Notes: a model not told the origin generated them from the letters alone. Positions 1 through 9,990 are shown, counted from the first letter of the stretch. The stretch is 64,000 nucleotides of DNA from Erythrobacter litoralis HTCC2594 (GCF_000013005.1 NC_007722.1:811501-875500); one strand, 5' to 3'. A program made the numbers and translations.

Positions 1-822
1 AAGAATCAGATCGGCATTCCTCACACGCTCGACCAGCTTGGGATTGGGACCATATCCCAGGTTCCCGGCGTAGACCGGTGAAGCAGGAGAAATCGCATCC
101 TGCCGGCGAAAGGCGGTCGCGACGGGCAATCCGATCCGCTCGGCGAACAACTGGAAATGCTCGCGCGCCTTGGAGTGCCAGCCAGCGCCGCCGATGATCG
201 CCACGGGGGAGGCGGCATCGCCGATCATGGCCATCATCGCTTGCATCGCGTCGGGACAGACCGCTTGCGCCGGTCGGGCAACTTGCGGGCGAGGGCGCGC
301 GGTCGTCGTATCGGAGAGCATGTCTTCGGGAAGCGCCAGCACCACCGGCCCGGGACGCCCCGACATCGCAACCGAATAGGCCCGTGCTACGAATTCCGGG
401 ATACGGTCGGCACTGTCGATCCGCGCGGCCCATTTCGCGATCGGACCGAAAAAGGCGAGAAAATCGATCTCCTGAAAGCCTTCGCGTTCGCGCATATCGC
501 GCCCGACATCGCCGACGAAGAGGATCATCGGCTGCGAATCCTGCAACGCGACATGCACGCCGATACTGGCATTGGTCGCGCCCGGGCCGCGGGTGACGAA
601 GGCGACCCCCGGACGGTTGGTCATCGCCCCGTCGGCGCAGGCCATGAAGGCGACGCCGCCTTCCTGCCGGCAGGTGACGACATCGATCGAGCCGTGTTGG
701 TGCAGCCCGTCGAGCACCTGCAGGAAGCTTTCGCCGGGGACGGTGAAGACCCTGTCGCAGCCCTGCTCGACAAGGCAGTCGACGAGCAGGCGGGCGGCAT
801 CGGGAGTGGTGGATCGAGTCAT
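1..822 (-). CDS. Thiamine-pyrophosphate-dependent enzyme (acetolactate synthase-like), N-terminal part
   Basis: This is the first 274 codons of a gene that runs off the left edge; the start is the ATG at 822. The translation shows the N-terminal TPP-binding (PYR) domain of the acetolactate synthase/pyruvate oxidase superfamily: VPGESFLQVLDGL near residues 28-40, the conserved cofactor-activating Glu in CRQEGG (E54), and a TRGPGATNA motif. After about residue 190 the central domain begins. These enzymes decarboxylate 2-oxo acids through a TPP carbanion in the cytosol. The PP domain and any FAD-binding region lie outside the window, so the substrate cannot be assigned. A true biosynthetic IlvB is possible, but no ilvH is visible and a stand-alone catabolic TPP enzyme is equally likely. 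Confidence 0.85.
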   Translation of the reverse strand, partial: MTRSTTPDAARLLVDCLVEQGCDRVFTVPGESFLQVLDGLHQHGSIDVVTCRQEGGVAFMACADGAMTNRPGVAFVTRGPGATNASIGVHVALQDSQPMILFVGDVGRDMREREGFQEIDFLAFFGPIAKWAARIDSADRIPEFVARAYSVAMSGRPGPVVLALPEDMLSDTTTARPRPQVARPAQAVCPDAMQAMMAMIGDAASPVAIIGGAGWHSKAREHFQLFAERIGLPVATAFRRQDAISPASPVYAGNLGYGPNPKLVERVRNADLIL

Positions 823-956
823 GGCCCGATTCTCTAGCGCCAGCCTTCGAGGACGACAACGCGGCACCGCGTCATGAACAGGGACAGTTAACGTCCCATC
901 CTGCGACAGGCCGGAATGGCCGGGAGCGCGATGGTTACCGAAACGTTAACACCGCC

Positions 957-1166
957 ATGATGACGACGAAAACACAACGACGGTCGCTGGTCCTAACCGA
1001 CGAAGGCGCGCGCCATCCCTTCCTTGCGAGTTTGCCTCCCCATGTGCGCGCGGTCGACGCACCGCAATCTGCGCGCAACACCTGGCAGATCACCCGCGAC
1101 GATATGCGCGGCTTCGGCAGTGCCTATTTCGCCTGCCTCGCGGCGGCGCTCGTTTTCCTGATCTAG
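957..1166 (+). CDS. Small hypothetical protein with C-terminal hydrophobic tail
   Basis: A 69-codon frame lies between two convergently placed genes; its stop overlaps the end of the MFS gene by 4 nt. The N-terminal half is polar (KTQRRSLVLTDEGARHPF) and the last 15 or so residues (SAYFACLAAALVFLI) could form one membrane anchor. No Shine-Dalgarno sequence is obvious, and start at 957 or 960 cannot be separated. I do not recognise a family. It is kept because the frame is clean, lies in otherwise non-coding DNA and ends in a plausible anchor, but it may be spurious. Confidence 0.4.
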   Translation: MMTTKTQRRSLVLTDEGARHPFLASLPPHVRAVDAPQSARNTWQITRDDMRGFGSAYFACLAAALVFLI

Positions 1167-2518
1167 GCGGCGGCCAGCGCTATTTGGTCGCGCAATTCCG
1201 CGCGATGGAGGCGGTGGCCCAGCCACGCCGAAATCAGGCACATCGCAGCACTCAGCAGGAGCTGCTCGGCGATCGGTAGTCCCGCCGCCGTCAGCGCCAT
1301 CGCCAACAGAGCTCCGCCCACCATCGCACCCGAATTGACGATGTTGTTCGCGGCAATGGTGCGCGAAGCCTGGTCGGTCGAAACGCGGGTGGTGAGAAAG
1401 GCGTAGAGCGGCACCACGAACATGCCGCCGGCGACCGAGATACCGAGCAGGCACAGCAGCAGCACCGTCGCCATCGGCCAGGCGATGAACTCGGCCACGT
1501 CGAGCAGGTCGGTCGGCTGGTCGGCCTGCCACAGCTTGCACACGACGTAGAAGGCGACGACGAACGCCCCCATCACGATGACCGACAGCGGCGAATAGCG
1601 CGCCGAGACATCGCCTTTCAGCATGTGGTTGATCGTCACCGAGCCGATTGCCACGCCGATGGAAAACACGACCAGAAAGACGCTGGCGACTTCCTTGCTG
1701 GCCATGATGACGTTCTTGGCGAGCGGCGGGAACTGGATGAACAGCACCGCGCCGATGGTCCAGAAGAAGCTGATCGCGAGAATGGCGTAAAAAACCTGCC
1801 GGTCGTGCATCGTGTTGCGCACCAGCGCGATCGAGGCGCGGATTATGTGCCAGTCGATCTTTTCTACCTTTCCGAGCGGGGGTGCGCTGGGCACCTGGCG
1901 CGCCGAAATATAGCCGAGGATAGAGACGCCGATAATGCTCGCGGCGGCGAACTGGACCGGGATCCAGCCGGCGAGGATCGTCCCAGCCAGGATCGCCACA
2001 TAGGTGCCCGCTTCGACCAGCCCGGTTCCGGCGAGCACTTCGTCCTTGTGCAGGTGCTGCGGCAGGATGGCGTACTTGATCGGGCCGAGAAAGGTCGATT
2101 GTACCCCCGTGAGGAAGAGCGCGAACAGCAGCAGGACGATGGGGAATGTGGTGTCGATAGTGGTGAACCCGAGCGGGATCGAAACCGGCATCTCGAAACC
2201 CCGCCACGACAGGTAAAGCCCCATCGCCCCGATCAGCATCAGCCCGATCTCGCACATCTTGACGATGCGGATGATCCGCGCCTTGTCGCGCATGTCGGCC
2301 AGCTGCCCGGCCACCGCGGAAAGCAGGAAGAAGGGGAGGATGAAAAGGCCCGACGCGACCGCGCTGAACAGTCCCTCCGCCTCTTCCGAATTGTAGACAA
2401 AATAGACCACGAACAGCACCATCGCGGTCTTGTAGAGGTTATCGTTGAAGGCATTGAGCAGCTGTGTCGTAAACAGCGGCAAGAAGCGGCGGCGGCGCAG
2501 CAATTTGAGCGTCGTCAT
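1163..2518 (-). CDS. MFS transporter, LplT-like (lysophospholipid transporter family)
   Basis: The 451-aa protein has about 12 hydrophobic segments and the MFS layout. It begins with a basic stretch and FTTQLLNAFNDNLYKTA, typical of the LplT subgroup that often pairs with acyl-glycerophosphoethanolamine acyltransferase. LplT flips lysophospholipid across the inner membrane for re-acylation. Here no acyltransferase domain is fused and none is adjacent, so the substrate is inferred from family resemblance only. It is divergent from pgsA, a phospholipid-synthesis gene about 140 bp away, which fits a membrane-lipid role. Confidence 0.75.
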   Translation of the reverse strand: MTTLKLLRRRRFLPLFTTQLLNAFNDNLYKTAMVLFVVYFVYNSEEAEGLFSAVASGLFILPFFLLSAVAGQLADMRDKARIIRIVKMCEIGLMLIGAMGLYLSWRGFEMPVSIPLGFTTIDTTFPIVLLLFALFLTGVQSTFLGPIKYAILPQHLHKDEVLAGTGLVEAGTYVAILAGTILAGWIPVQFAAASIIGVSILGYISARQVPSAPPLGKVEKIDWHIIRASIALVRNTMHDRQVFYAILAISFFWTIGAVLFIQFPPLAKNVIMASKEVASVFLVVFSIGVAIGSVTINHMLKGDVSARYSPLSVIVMGAFVVAFYVVCKLWQADQPTDLLDVAEFIAWPMATVLLLCLLGISVAGGMFVVPLYAFLTTRVSTDQASRTIAANNIVNSGAMVGGALLAMALTAAGLPIAEQLLLSAAMCLISAWLGHRLHRAELRDQIALAAA

Positions 2519-2657
2519 GAAATTCCCTTATCGGGGCGAGTAGGACCGCGTTCAGCCCGGCCCTGTTGGCGCCTCGTTCTAGAGCAGACAGAACGGTTGG
2601 CAACCACACGCACCATCTTTCTCCGCGCTCCTAGCTGGGCTAAACGGCGGACCAGCC

Positions 2658-3266
2658 ATGCTGACGCTGCCGAACATCCTGACGTTGTCGCGCATTTTCG
2701 CTGTGCCGTTGCTGGGCTTCTTCCTCTGGTGGCCCGAATGGCAGGTGGGCTATGCGATCGGTTTCGTGCTCTATTGCGTGATCGGCATAACCGATTTCTT
2801 CGACGGCTACCTCGCGCGGGCGCAGGGGACGGTTTCCAAGCTCGGCGTTTTCCTCGATCCGATCGCCGACAAGATCATGGTTGCCGCAGTCATCCTCGTG
2901 CTGACCGCGCAAGGCTACCTTCGAGGGCCGTATGTGGGGGACCTCCACGCGATCGCGGGCCTCGTCATCCTCGTTCGCGAGATTGCCGTGTCCGGGCTGC
3001 GCGAATATCTCGCCGGGCTGCAGGTGTCGGTGCCGGTCACCAAGCTCGCCAAGTGGAAGACGACACTGCAATTGCTGTCGCTCGGCGCGCTGATTTTGGG
3101 CGGGGCAGTGCATGGCCCGCCGCCGGCGACGCTGGCCGAAGCGAATCTCCGCCTCGCGGACCAGTGGGTGCACCTGATCGGGCTCGCCAGCCTGTGGGGT
3201 GCGGCAATCCTGACCCTCATCACCGGCTGGGATTATCTGCGGGTCGGCCTCAAGCACATGGACTGA
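2658..3266 (+). CDS. pgsA: CDP-diacylglycerol--glycerol-3-phosphate 3-phosphatidyltransferase
   Basis: This is a 202-aa integral membrane enzyme of the CDP-alcohol phosphatidyltransferase family. The full signature D-x2-DG-x2-AR-x8-G-x3-D-x3-D is present as D46, D49-G50, A53-R54, G63, D67 and D71. It makes phosphatidylglycerophosphate from CDP-diacylglycerol and glycerol-3-phosphate, the committed step to phosphatidylglycerol and cardiolipin. The opening MLTLPNILTLSRI is characteristic of PgsA. Length and hydrophobic pattern match the family. The gene appears monocistronic. Confidence 0.93.
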   Translation: MLTLPNILTLSRIFAVPLLGFFLWWPEWQVGYAIGFVLYCVIGITDFFDGYLARAQGTVSKLGVFLDPIADKIMVAAVILVLTAQGYLRGPYVGDLHAIAGLVILVREIAVSGLREYLAGLQVSVPVTKLAKWKTTLQLLSLGALILGGAVHGPPPATLAEANLRLADQWVHLIGLASLWGAAILTLITGWDYLRVGLKHMD

Positions 3267-3320
3267 TCCATCGCGGCAGGAAGGCGCGCGGTCCGGTAGG
3301 CGATTCGGGTTGGGAAAACC

Positions 3321-3656
3321 TCAGCCGTGCAGCGGCAGGCCGAAGCGATCGCGTGGATCGCCTGCGTCGAATTTCTCCGCGACGGCGGAATAGCCCAGCA
3401 TTTCGACGATCTTCTGGTGCAGCGGCGTGGCAAACTTGATGCCGGCCTTGTTGTCGATACGCCAGACGATATGGCCCTGCGCCGTCGCGATGTCATTGAG
3501 ATTGACGCTGACTTCGGCACCTTCGACGGCGCCGCGATTGCGCATTTCGAGCATGCAGCCACCGCAGGAAAGGTTGTAGAGCGTCGCGACATCGCGCTCG
3601 CCTTCGACGGTGACATCCACCTCTTCGTCGGTGGAAAAGCGGTTGAACGAACGCAT
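3321..3656 (-). CDS. PilZ domain protein
   Basis: The 111-aa protein is little more than one PilZ domain. An Arg-containing N-terminus (MRSFNRFSTDEEVDVTV) is followed by YNLSCGGCML, matching the NxSxxG core of c-di-GMP receptors, and then by a short beta-rich stretch (GHIVWRIDNKAGIKF). The classical RxxxR half-motif is not clean, so c-di-GMP binding is plausible but unproven. The start at 3656 is chosen because the domain begins there; a longer frame upstream adds unrelated residues. Confidence 0.8.
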   Translation of the reverse strand: MRSFNRFSTDEEVDVTVEGERDVATLYNLSCGGCMLEMRNRGAVEGAEVSVNLNDIATAQGHIVWRIDNKAGIKFATPLHQKIVEMLGYSAVAEKFDAGDPRDRFGLPLHG

Positions 3657-3754
3657 GGATTGCGACCCCCCCGTTGCTGCAAGTCCAGTCAGGAACAATA
3701 CCTATGCGGGAAGATACCCAAGAATTGGTTAACCCGCGTTAGGCACGCGGAGGG

Positions 3755-4651
3755 TCAACCCGCGCGGAGTTCTTCGCCGAGAAGGCGGAATTCGTCGGAA
3801 CGCGGCGAGTTCTTGCGCCAGATGAGTGCGATCTCGCGCTTGGCGGCGGGCGACATGAGCGGGCGTGCAACGACGTCGGTGCCGGTCAGGATCCCGGCCT
3901 CCAGCGCCATTTCGGGCAGCATGGTAAGGCCGAGCCCGTTGTCGACCATTTGTACCAGTGTGTGCAGCGACGTGCCGATCATTGTCGCGCTGCCGCGCAA
4001 TTCCGGGCGGTTGCAGGCAGCGAGTGCATGTTCCTTCAGGCAATGCCCGTCCTCGAGCAACAAAAGCCGGCCTTCGTCGATCATGTTCGGCTTGACGGTC
4101 TCCGGCGGGTCGCGCGGATCGTCCTTCGGGAACGCAACGTACAGTGCGTCGTCGGAAATGTGCTCCATCTCGACCTCGCCGGTCGCGAAGGGCAGGGCCA
4201 GCAGCACGCAATCGACCCGCCCGTGATGCAGCGATTCGACCGCATCGTGGCTGGTCTCCTCGCGCAGAAACAGCTTGAGTTCGGGCCGCTCCTTGCGCAG
4301 CCGCGGCAGGATACGCGGCAGTAGAAACGGCGCGATGGTGGGGATGACGCTCATCCGCAGCGTCCCCGATAACGGCTTCCCCGCCGCCTGGACCAGATCG
4401 CTGAGTTCCTCCGCCTCGCGCAGCAGCCGGTGCGCTTTCTCCACCACCTGGTTGCCGAGCGGCGTGAAGCGCACCACGCGCCGGCTGCGCTCGACCAGCG
4501 TCACCCCCAGCAGCGATTCCAGCTCGCGGATGCCTGCGCTGAGAGTGGACTGGGAAACGAAGCTCGCCTCTGCCGCCCGGCCGAAATGGCCATGCTCGTG
4601 CAACGCGACGAGATACTGCAACTGCTTGATGGTGGGGAGGTACGTGGACAT
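3755..4651 (-). CDS. oxyR: LysR-type peroxide sensor OxyR
   Basis: This 298-aa LysR-type regulator has an N-terminal winged HTH (FGRAAEASFVSQSTLSAGIRELE, about residues 23-45) and a substrate-binding-fold sensor. It carries two cysteines nine residues apart, C204 and C213, in DGHCLKEHALAACN, the hallmark of OxyR (C199/C208 in E. coli). Peroxide drives a disulfide between them and switches the tetramer to activate antioxidant genes. The gene lies 9 bp from the end of rnd in the same direction, so read-through from rnd is likely. No catalase or peroxiredoxin gene is adjacent. Confidence 0.92.
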   Translation of the reverse strand: MSTYLPTIKQLQYLVALHEHGHFGRAAEASFVSQSTLSAGIRELESLLGVTLVERSRRVVRFTPLGNQVVEKAHRLLREAEELSDLVQAAGKPLSGTLRMSVIPTIAPFLLPRILPRLRKERPELKLFLREETSHDAVESLHHGRVDCVLLALPFATGEVEMEHISDDALYVAFPKDDPRDPPETVKPNMIDEGRLLLLEDGHCLKEHALAACNRPELRGSATMIGTSLHTLVQMVDNGLGLTMLPEMALEAGILTGTDVVARPLMSPAAKREIALIWRKNSPRSDEFRLLGEELRAG

Positions 4652-4660
4652 GGGCGTGCA

Positions 4661-5866
4661 CTATTCCGCTGCCTGCTGCGCTTCTTCCAGTTCGCCGGCC
4701 ATATCGTCCACATGGGTCATGATGAGCTTGCCGTCCTTGACCGCGAAGGCCGTCTTTCCTTCGACCAGTTCCAGCGCGTCCTTGCCGAAGACATCGTAAC
4801 GCCAGCCCTGCAGGATCGGCAGGTCGCGGACGCCGGCGGCGAGGGCTTCCATCTCGTCGGCCTTGGTCAGCAGCCGTGGGGCGATGTCGATCTCGCGGGC
4901 GCGAATCTTGAGGAGGAGCTTCAACAGGTCCGCCACCAAGGCGCCTTCCTTGCCGAGCGGGGCGCCGCGCTTCACCTTGGCGGGCATTTCTTCCTTGGGC
5001 AGCGGCTCGGCATTGGCCAGCACTTTCATCAGCCGCTTGCCGATATCGTTGTCGCGCCAGGCTTGGCTGAGGCCGCGCACCTTGGCGAGGTCGCTCTGCT
5101 TCTTGGGCGGATGGCTGGCGATATCGGCCAACGTCTCGTCGCGCACGATCCGGCCGCGCGGGATGTTCTTGTGTTGCGCTTCGCCTTCGCGCCACGCCGC
5201 CAACGCTTTCAGGCGTCCCAGTACCTGCGGGTTGCGCCCCTGAGAGCGGATGCGGCGCCACGAGACGCTGGGGTCGTTCTCGTAATTGGCCGGATCGGCG
5301 AGCTTGTCCATTTCGGCATTGAGCCACGCCCCGCGGCCGGTCTTCACCAGCTTGTTCAGGATCTTGGGGAAGATCTTGGCGAGATAGGTGACGTCGCCGA
5401 TGGCATATTCGATCTGCCGGTCGGTCAGCGGGCGGCGGCTCCAGTCGGTGAAGCGCGCGCCCTTGTCGATCGTCTTGTTGAGCCAGCTTTCGACGAGGTT
5501 GGCGTAGCCGATCTGTTCGGACTGGCTGATCGCCATCATCGCGATCTGCGTGTCGAAGATGGGGAAGGGCGTCTTGCCCGTGAGGTTGTAGACGATCTCC
5601 ACATCCTGCCCGCCGGCATGGAAGACTTTAAGGATATCCTCATTCTCGCACATCAGGTCGAGCAGGGGCTGCAGATCGATCCCGTCGGCCAGCGGATCGA
5701 CCGCGGCGGCTTCTTCCTCATTGCCGATCTGGATCAGGCAGAGTTCGGGCCAATAAGTGTTCTCGCGCATGAATTCGGTGTCGATGCAGACGAATTCGTG
5801 TTGAGCGAGGCGATCGCACAGCTCGGCCAGCGTTGCGGTATCGGTGATCAGGTCGTGTATCTTCAT
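4661..5866 (-). CDS. rnd: Ribonuclease D
   Basis: The 401-aa protein has the DEDD exonuclease domain followed by an HRDC domain. D29 and E31 sit in the CIDTEFMRENTY motif, the next Asp in FHAGGQDVEIV, and the Tyr/Asp pair in YAIGDVTYL. The HRDC segment includes ALAAWREGEAQ and IPRGRIVRDETL. RNase D trims the 3' ends of tRNA precursors. The start at 5866 begins the known domain; upstream in-frame codons read through non-conserved sequence. It is divergent from aspS. Confidence 0.92.
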   Translation of the reverse strand: MKIHDLITDTATLAELCDRLAQHEFVCIDTEFMRENTYWPELCLIQIGNEEEAAAVDPLADGIDLQPLLDLMCENEDILKVFHAGGQDVEIVYNLTGKTPFPIFDTQIAMMAISQSEQIGYANLVESWLNKTIDKGARFTDWSRRPLTDRQIEYAIGDVTYLAKIFPKILNKLVKTGRGAWLNAEMDKLADPANYENDPSVSWRRIRSQGRNPQVLGRLKALAAWREGEAQHKNIPRGRIVRDETLADIASHPPKKQSDLAKVRGLSQAWRDNDIGKRLMKVLANAEPLPKEEMPAKVKRGAPLGKEGALVADLLKLLLKIRAREIDIAPRLLTKADEMEALAAGVRDLPILQGWRYDVFGKDALELVEGKTAFAVKDGKLIMTHVDDMAGELEEAQQAAE

Positions 5867-6065
5867 CGGTCTTTCTTCGGTTGGGCGGAGTACCGCCCTC
5901 GGGAATGATCCCATTCGGAGCCTGCCCGAGGCCAAGCATGGCTTGACAAAGGGCAGAGCTTCCCCTGTTAGCGCGCGCGAATTCCGGCTAGGGGCCTTGT
6001 CGCCCCGCGCAATCGCGAACGCGCGCGCCCTTAGCCTCATAGCTCCGAAAATGGAAAGATTTTAG

Positions 6066-7880
6066 ATGCACGCCTATCGTACCCACAACTGCGCAGCGCT
6101 GAGCAAGAAAAATGTCGGCGAAACCGTCCGCCTGTCGGGCTGGGTGCACAACAAGCGCGACCACGGGGGCGTGCTGTTCGTCGATCTGCGCGACCATTAC
6201 GGCATCACCCAGATCGTCGCGGACGAAGACAGCGCGGCGCTGCCGGTACTCGACAAGCTCAAGCTGGAGAGCGTCGTCACCATCGACGGCGACGTGAAGG
6301 CGCGCGATGCCGAGGCGGTCAATCCGAACCTGCCGACCGGCGAGATCGAAGTCTTCGCCCGCTCGGTCGAGATCCAGAGCCGCGCCGAGGAACTGCCGCT
6401 GATCGTCAATTCGGCGGAGGACTATCCCGAGGATGTGCGCCTCAAGTACCGCTTCGTCGACCTGCGGCGCGAACGTCTGCACCGCAACATCATGCTGCGG
6501 AGCCAGGTCATCACCTCGATCCGCAACCGCATGACGGCGCAGGGCTTCACCGAGTTCCAGACGCCGATCCTAGCCGCCAGCAGCCCCGAGGGCGCGCGCG
6601 ACTATATCGTGCCGAGCCGGTTGCATCCGGGCACCTTCTACGCGCTGCCGCAAGCGCCGCAGATGTTCAAGCAGCTGCTGATGGTGGCCGGTTTCGACCG
6701 CTACTTCCAGATTGCGCCGTGCTTCCGCGATGAAGACCTGCGCGCCGATCGCTCGCCGGAATTCTACCAGCTCGACTTCGAAATGAGCTTCGTCACGCAG
6801 GAAGACGTATTCCAGGCCATCGAGCCGGTGCTGGCGGGCGTGTTCGAAGAGTTCGCGAACGGCAAGAGTGTGACCAAGTCGGGCGAATTTCCGCGTATTC
6901 CCTATGCGGAAGCGATGCTCAAATACGGCACCGACAAGCCCGACCTGCGCAACCCGCTGGTCATCAGCGACGTGACCGATCATTTCCAGTCGAGCGGTTT
7001 CGGCCTGTTCGAAAAGATCGTCGGCATTGGTGGCCGCGTCCGCGTGATCCCCGCGCCGAACACGCAAGAGAAGAGCCGCAAGTTCTTCGACGACATGAAC
7101 GACTGGGCGCGCAAGGAAGGCTTTGCCGGGCTGGGCTATGTCACGCGCAAGCAGGGCGAATTCGGCGGTCCGATCGCCAAGAACCACGGTCCCGAAAACA
7201 TGCAGAAAATCTACGACGAGCTCGGCCTCGGCGAGAATGACGGCCTGTTCTTCGCCGCGGGCAAGGAGAAGGACGCCGCGAAGCTCGCCGGTGCCGCCCG
7301 TACCCGTGTCGGCGAGGAATTGGGCCTGATAGAGCAGGGCTGTTTCAAGTTCTGCTGGATCGTCGACTTCCCGATGTTCGAATACGACGAAGAGCTCAAG
7401 AAGATCGATTTCAGCCACAATCCCTTCTCGATGCCGCAGGGCGAGATGGAGGCGCTGGAAAACAAGGATCCGCTCGAGATCCTGGCTTGGCAGTACGACA
7501 TCGTTTGCAACGGCTACGAGCTGTCGTCGGGCGCGATCCGGAACCACAAGCCGGAAATCATGTACAAGGCCTTCGAGATTGCCGGTTACGACCGGGAAAC
7601 GGTGGACCGTGAGTTCTCCGGCATGATCGAAGCCTTCAAGCTCGGCGCCCCGCCGCACGGTGGCTCTGCGCCAGGAATCGACCGTATCGTGATGCTGCTG
7701 GCCGACGAGCCCAATATCCGCGAAGTGATCGCTTTCCCGCTCAACCAGAAGGCGCAGGACCTGATGATGGGCGCACCCAGCCAGGTTCCGCCCAAGGCGC
7801 TGCGCGATGTGCATATCCGGACGGTCGAACCGCCGAAGAAACAGCAGGTCGGCACCCATCTTGTGAACGACGACAGCTAA
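6066..7880 (+). CDS. aspS: Aspartyl-tRNA synthetase
   Basis: The 604-aa class IIb synthetase has an N-terminal OB-fold anticodon-binding domain ([15 protein letters not shown] near residue 22), the class II core with motif 2 ([16 protein letters not shown]), the bacterial GAD insertion, and motif 3 ([12 protein letters not shown]) near the C-terminus. It charges tRNA-Asp, and in bacteria lacking AsnRS also tRNA-Asn. Which of the two applies cannot be read from the sequence by eye. Length matches bacterial AspRS. Confidence 0.96.
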   Translation: MHAYRTHNCAALSKKNVGETVRLSGWVHNKRDHGGVLFVDLRDHYGITQIVADEDSAALPVLDKLKLESVVTIDGDVKARDAEAVNPNLPTGEIEVFARSVEIQSRAEELPLIVNSAEDYPEDVRLKYRFVDLRRERLHRNIMLRSQVITSIRNRMTAQGFTEFQTPILAASSPEGARDYIVPSRLHPGTFYALPQAPQMFKQLLMVAGFDRYFQIAPCFRDEDLRADRSPEFYQLDFEMSFVTQEDVFQAIEPVLAGVFEEFANGKSVTKSGEFPRIPYAEAMLKYGTDKPDLRNPLVISDVTDHFQSSGFGLFEKIVGIGGRVRVIPAPNTQEKSRKFFDDMNDWARKEGFAGLGYVTRKQGEFGGPIAKNHGPENMQKIYDELGLGENDGLFFAAGKEKDAAKLAGAARTRVGEELGLIEQGCFKFCWIVDFPMFEYDEELKKIDFSHNPFSMPQGEMEALENKDPLEILAWQYDIVCNGYELSSGAIRNHKPEIMYKAFEIAGYDRETVDREFSGMIEAFKLGAPPHGGSAPGIDRIVMLLADEPNIREVIAFPLNQKAQDLMMGAPSQVPPKALRDVHIRTVEPPKKQQVGTHLVNDDS

Positions 7881-7931
7881 GGCGTTCCCTGGACTGGCGC
7901 GCTGCGCGATGCCCCGCCCGAGTAGCGATGA

Positions 7932-9839
7932 TCAACCGCGCTGTCTTGCGGCCCACTGTTCCAGCTGCGCGTTGCAAGCATCCTCGATAGTCTTGGTATC
8001 TGCGTTGAATTCGCGCCGGATCTCTCTTTGGCGGGCGCGGCTGACGTCGCTCGTGAAGAGGACCAGTCCCCAATCGATGCCAAGCTTGTTGATCTGAACG
8101 TCCTTCTTGGTCGCTCCGATAAATCGGCCGTCCTGCCCCACCGTGCCGACATTGTAGGCAATCGCGCTTCCGCCATACCACGATTTATTGCGATATTTTC
8201 GCGGGCGATTGCTGCGTTTGGCTTGCGAACATTCGAATTTGCCGGCTTGGGTCCTTACCTCGGCGCGGCCATTGGCATAGCTGACGACCTGCCAGTTTCG
8301 AAACGGTATCAGCGTCTCCCCGGTGTCGGACACAACGCCATTCCCGCCATTGCGATGAACTATTTCAAACTTCGTCGTATCGGCCTCCGCGATCGCTGGG
8401 AGTGTGGTCTCGCTATCGTCATCGGCTTCGGCCAGCCGCTCGGCTTCCTTGCGAAGCTCGCGATCGAGCGCCGCCAGCTTGCCGTCGATTAGCGCGAGGT
8501 CGCGTTGCAGCGAGCCGACGAAATCGGCCGCGCGCTTGGTGTGGGCCAGTTCCTCGTTGAACACGTCCCACTCGCGTTTGAGCGCGTCGATCGCGGCGGC
8601 CTTGTCGGTCAGTGGCTCGCGGGCCTGTTCCAGCGCGGCCAGCTTTTCCGCGCGGGCTTTCTCCAAGCCGGGTTTTTCCGTCGCCTCGACCGGCCCGTCG
8701 GCGCGGCTGACTGCCAGTTCTTCGCGCGCATAGTCCTGTTCCAGCGCTTTCAGTCGCGCGACCTGCTCGGGCGAGATATCGTCGCTTAGGCGCGCCTGAG
8801 CGAGCGCTTGCCCAGCCTGCTTGTGCAATCGGTTCAGAGTCGCCACCGCAGCTTGCCATTCCTTGAGATATCGATTGCCCGCCGCCCTGTTGCCGCTCGC
8901 TTCTACCGCAAGGTCGAGCGCCTGCGCTTCGGCCTTGATCGGGTTCATCTCGGTGAGCTTGCCCGAATAGTGGATGAGATCGCTCGACGCGCGGAACTCC
9001 GCATCGGGTTCGGTCCCGCCGCGCGGAGCGACCATTTCGGCCAGCTTGCGACGGAAATTTGCCACATCGGGGCTGTCCTCCTGTGCCAGTACGGCCCAGT
9101 CCTTCAACAGTGCGCGTGCACCAAACTGGTCGTATTTTAGCTTCCATACCGAAAGCTTCGTGATCGCCATATGCGTTCCCGCATTGAGAGTGTTGCGTTG
9201 GCACTCGAGCGGCTTTTCGCAGCCCACCATGAGCCAGACGGCCATGATCTCGTCGCTTGGCGTCTTGGGCGAAAGCTCGGTGTTCCAGCGCCCGATCCGC
9301 CCCATCGGCAAATCGCCGCGATCGAGATCGCGCATGCCCTTGGCGTAGCAATAATTGGCGTCGCAATTGGTGAAATAGCTCTTCCCCTTGATCGCCTTCT
9401 TGGGTGCGCGGATGAGGAATTCGACCCGCATCGCAGCATCGGTGCTGCGTAACGCGCCGAATTTCTCGGCGACCGCCGGATATTTCGCCATGTCGCCATT
9501 GCCGGGCAGGCTTGCCACCAGTGGGCGAAAGAGCTTGGCTTGGTCGCGCGGATCGCCCGCGACGTTCCACTTCATGCTGTAGCTTTCGACCGGCTGGCCC
9601 ATCAGGCCCCACCATTCTAAGCGCAGCGTCAGTTCGCCTTGCGCAGGGGTCTCCCAGATGAAGAACATATCGCTGTTGCGAGCTTCGACGATGTAACGAT
9701 CATCCTGTTTTGGCTGCCAATCTTGCGCGTTCGCGAATGCGGCGCATGTCAACGCGGCCAAGGCCAGAAATTTGCTCGCTACGGTTCCGACCGCGCGGCC
9801 GTTCCTCGCGAGAACCGATTGTGATTGCCCCATCGTCAT
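7932..9839 (-). CDS. Exported protein of unknown function with central coiled coil
   Basis: From the ATG at 9839, which is preceded by a G-rich SD-like run, the protein has about 635 residues. A signal-peptide-like segment (FLALAALTCAAFANA) ends near residue 40. The first half is a globular, Trp-rich region with several cysteines. Roughly residues 330-490 are strongly charged with alanine/leucine repeats (LKALEQDYAREELAV, LAALEQAREPLTDK), suggesting a long coiled coil. The final 150 residues contain a small domain with a conserved-looking GTVGQDGRFIGATKKD. I do not recognise a family. A periplasmic or envelope location is inferred from the signal sequence. Confidence 0.75.
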   Translation of the reverse strand: MTMGQSQSVLARNGRAVGTVASKFLALAALTCAAFANAQDWQPKQDDRYIVEARNSDMFFIWETPAQGELTLRLEWWGLMGQPVESYSMKWNVAGDPRDQAKLFRPLVASLPGNGDMAKYPAVAEKFGALRSTDAAMRVEFLIRAPKKAIKGKSYFTNCDANYCYAKGMRDLDRGDLPMGRIGRWNTELSPKTPSDEIMAVWLMVGCEKPLECQRNTLNAGTHMAITKLSVWKLKYDQFGARALLKDWAVLAQEDSPDVANFRRKLAEMVAPRGGTEPDAEFRASSDLIHYSGKLTEMNPIKAEAQALDLAVEASGNRAAGNRYLKEWQAAVATLNRLHKQAGQALAQARLSDDISPEQVARLKALEQDYAREELAVSRADGPVEATEKPGLEKARAEKLAALEQAREPLTDKAAAIDALKREWDVFNEELAHTKRAADFVGSLQRDLALIDGKLAALDRELRKEAERLAEADDDSETTLPAIAEADTTKFEIVHRNGGNGVVSDTGETLIPFRNWQVVSYANGRAEVRTQAGKFECSQAKRSNRPRKYRNKSWYGGSAIAYNVGTVGQDGRFIGATKKDVQINKLGIDWGLVLFTSDVSRARQREIRREFNADTKTIEDACNAQLEQWAARQRG

Positions 9840-9934
9840 GCCGTCCCCCTCGCTGGCTACGATTCGGGATACAGTGCAAGACATTGCTCCGATTGTAAAT
9901 TTTGGCCGGGCAAGAGAAGGGTTGCGCGGATACG

Positions 9935-9963
9935 AAAAAGGGGCGCGGCCTGCACCGCGCCCC
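9935..9963 (-). terminator. Rho-independent terminator after the PA2169-type gene
   Basis: On the minus strand a 9-bp GC stem (GGGGCGCGG with its complement, 6-nt loop) is followed by a run of five T, directly downstream of the gene ending at 9991. The A-run on one side and the TTGCTTTT on the other mean it could also act on plus-strand transcripts. Confidence 0.75.
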
Positions 9964-9990
9964 TTGCTTTTCGCTCTGGCGAAAGACCGA

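Noticed and set aside
1625..3439. 604-codon plus-strand frame spanning the MFS and pgsA genes
   Set aside because: It is antisense to the MFS gene and out of frame with pgsA; low-complexity charged sequence.
4430..5908. 492-codon plus-strand frame opposite rnd
   Set aside because: Shadow of a GC-rich gene: rnd on the other strand has all catalytic motifs, this frame has none.
6570..7859. 429-codon minus-strand frame opposite aspS
   Set aside because: Shadow of aspS.
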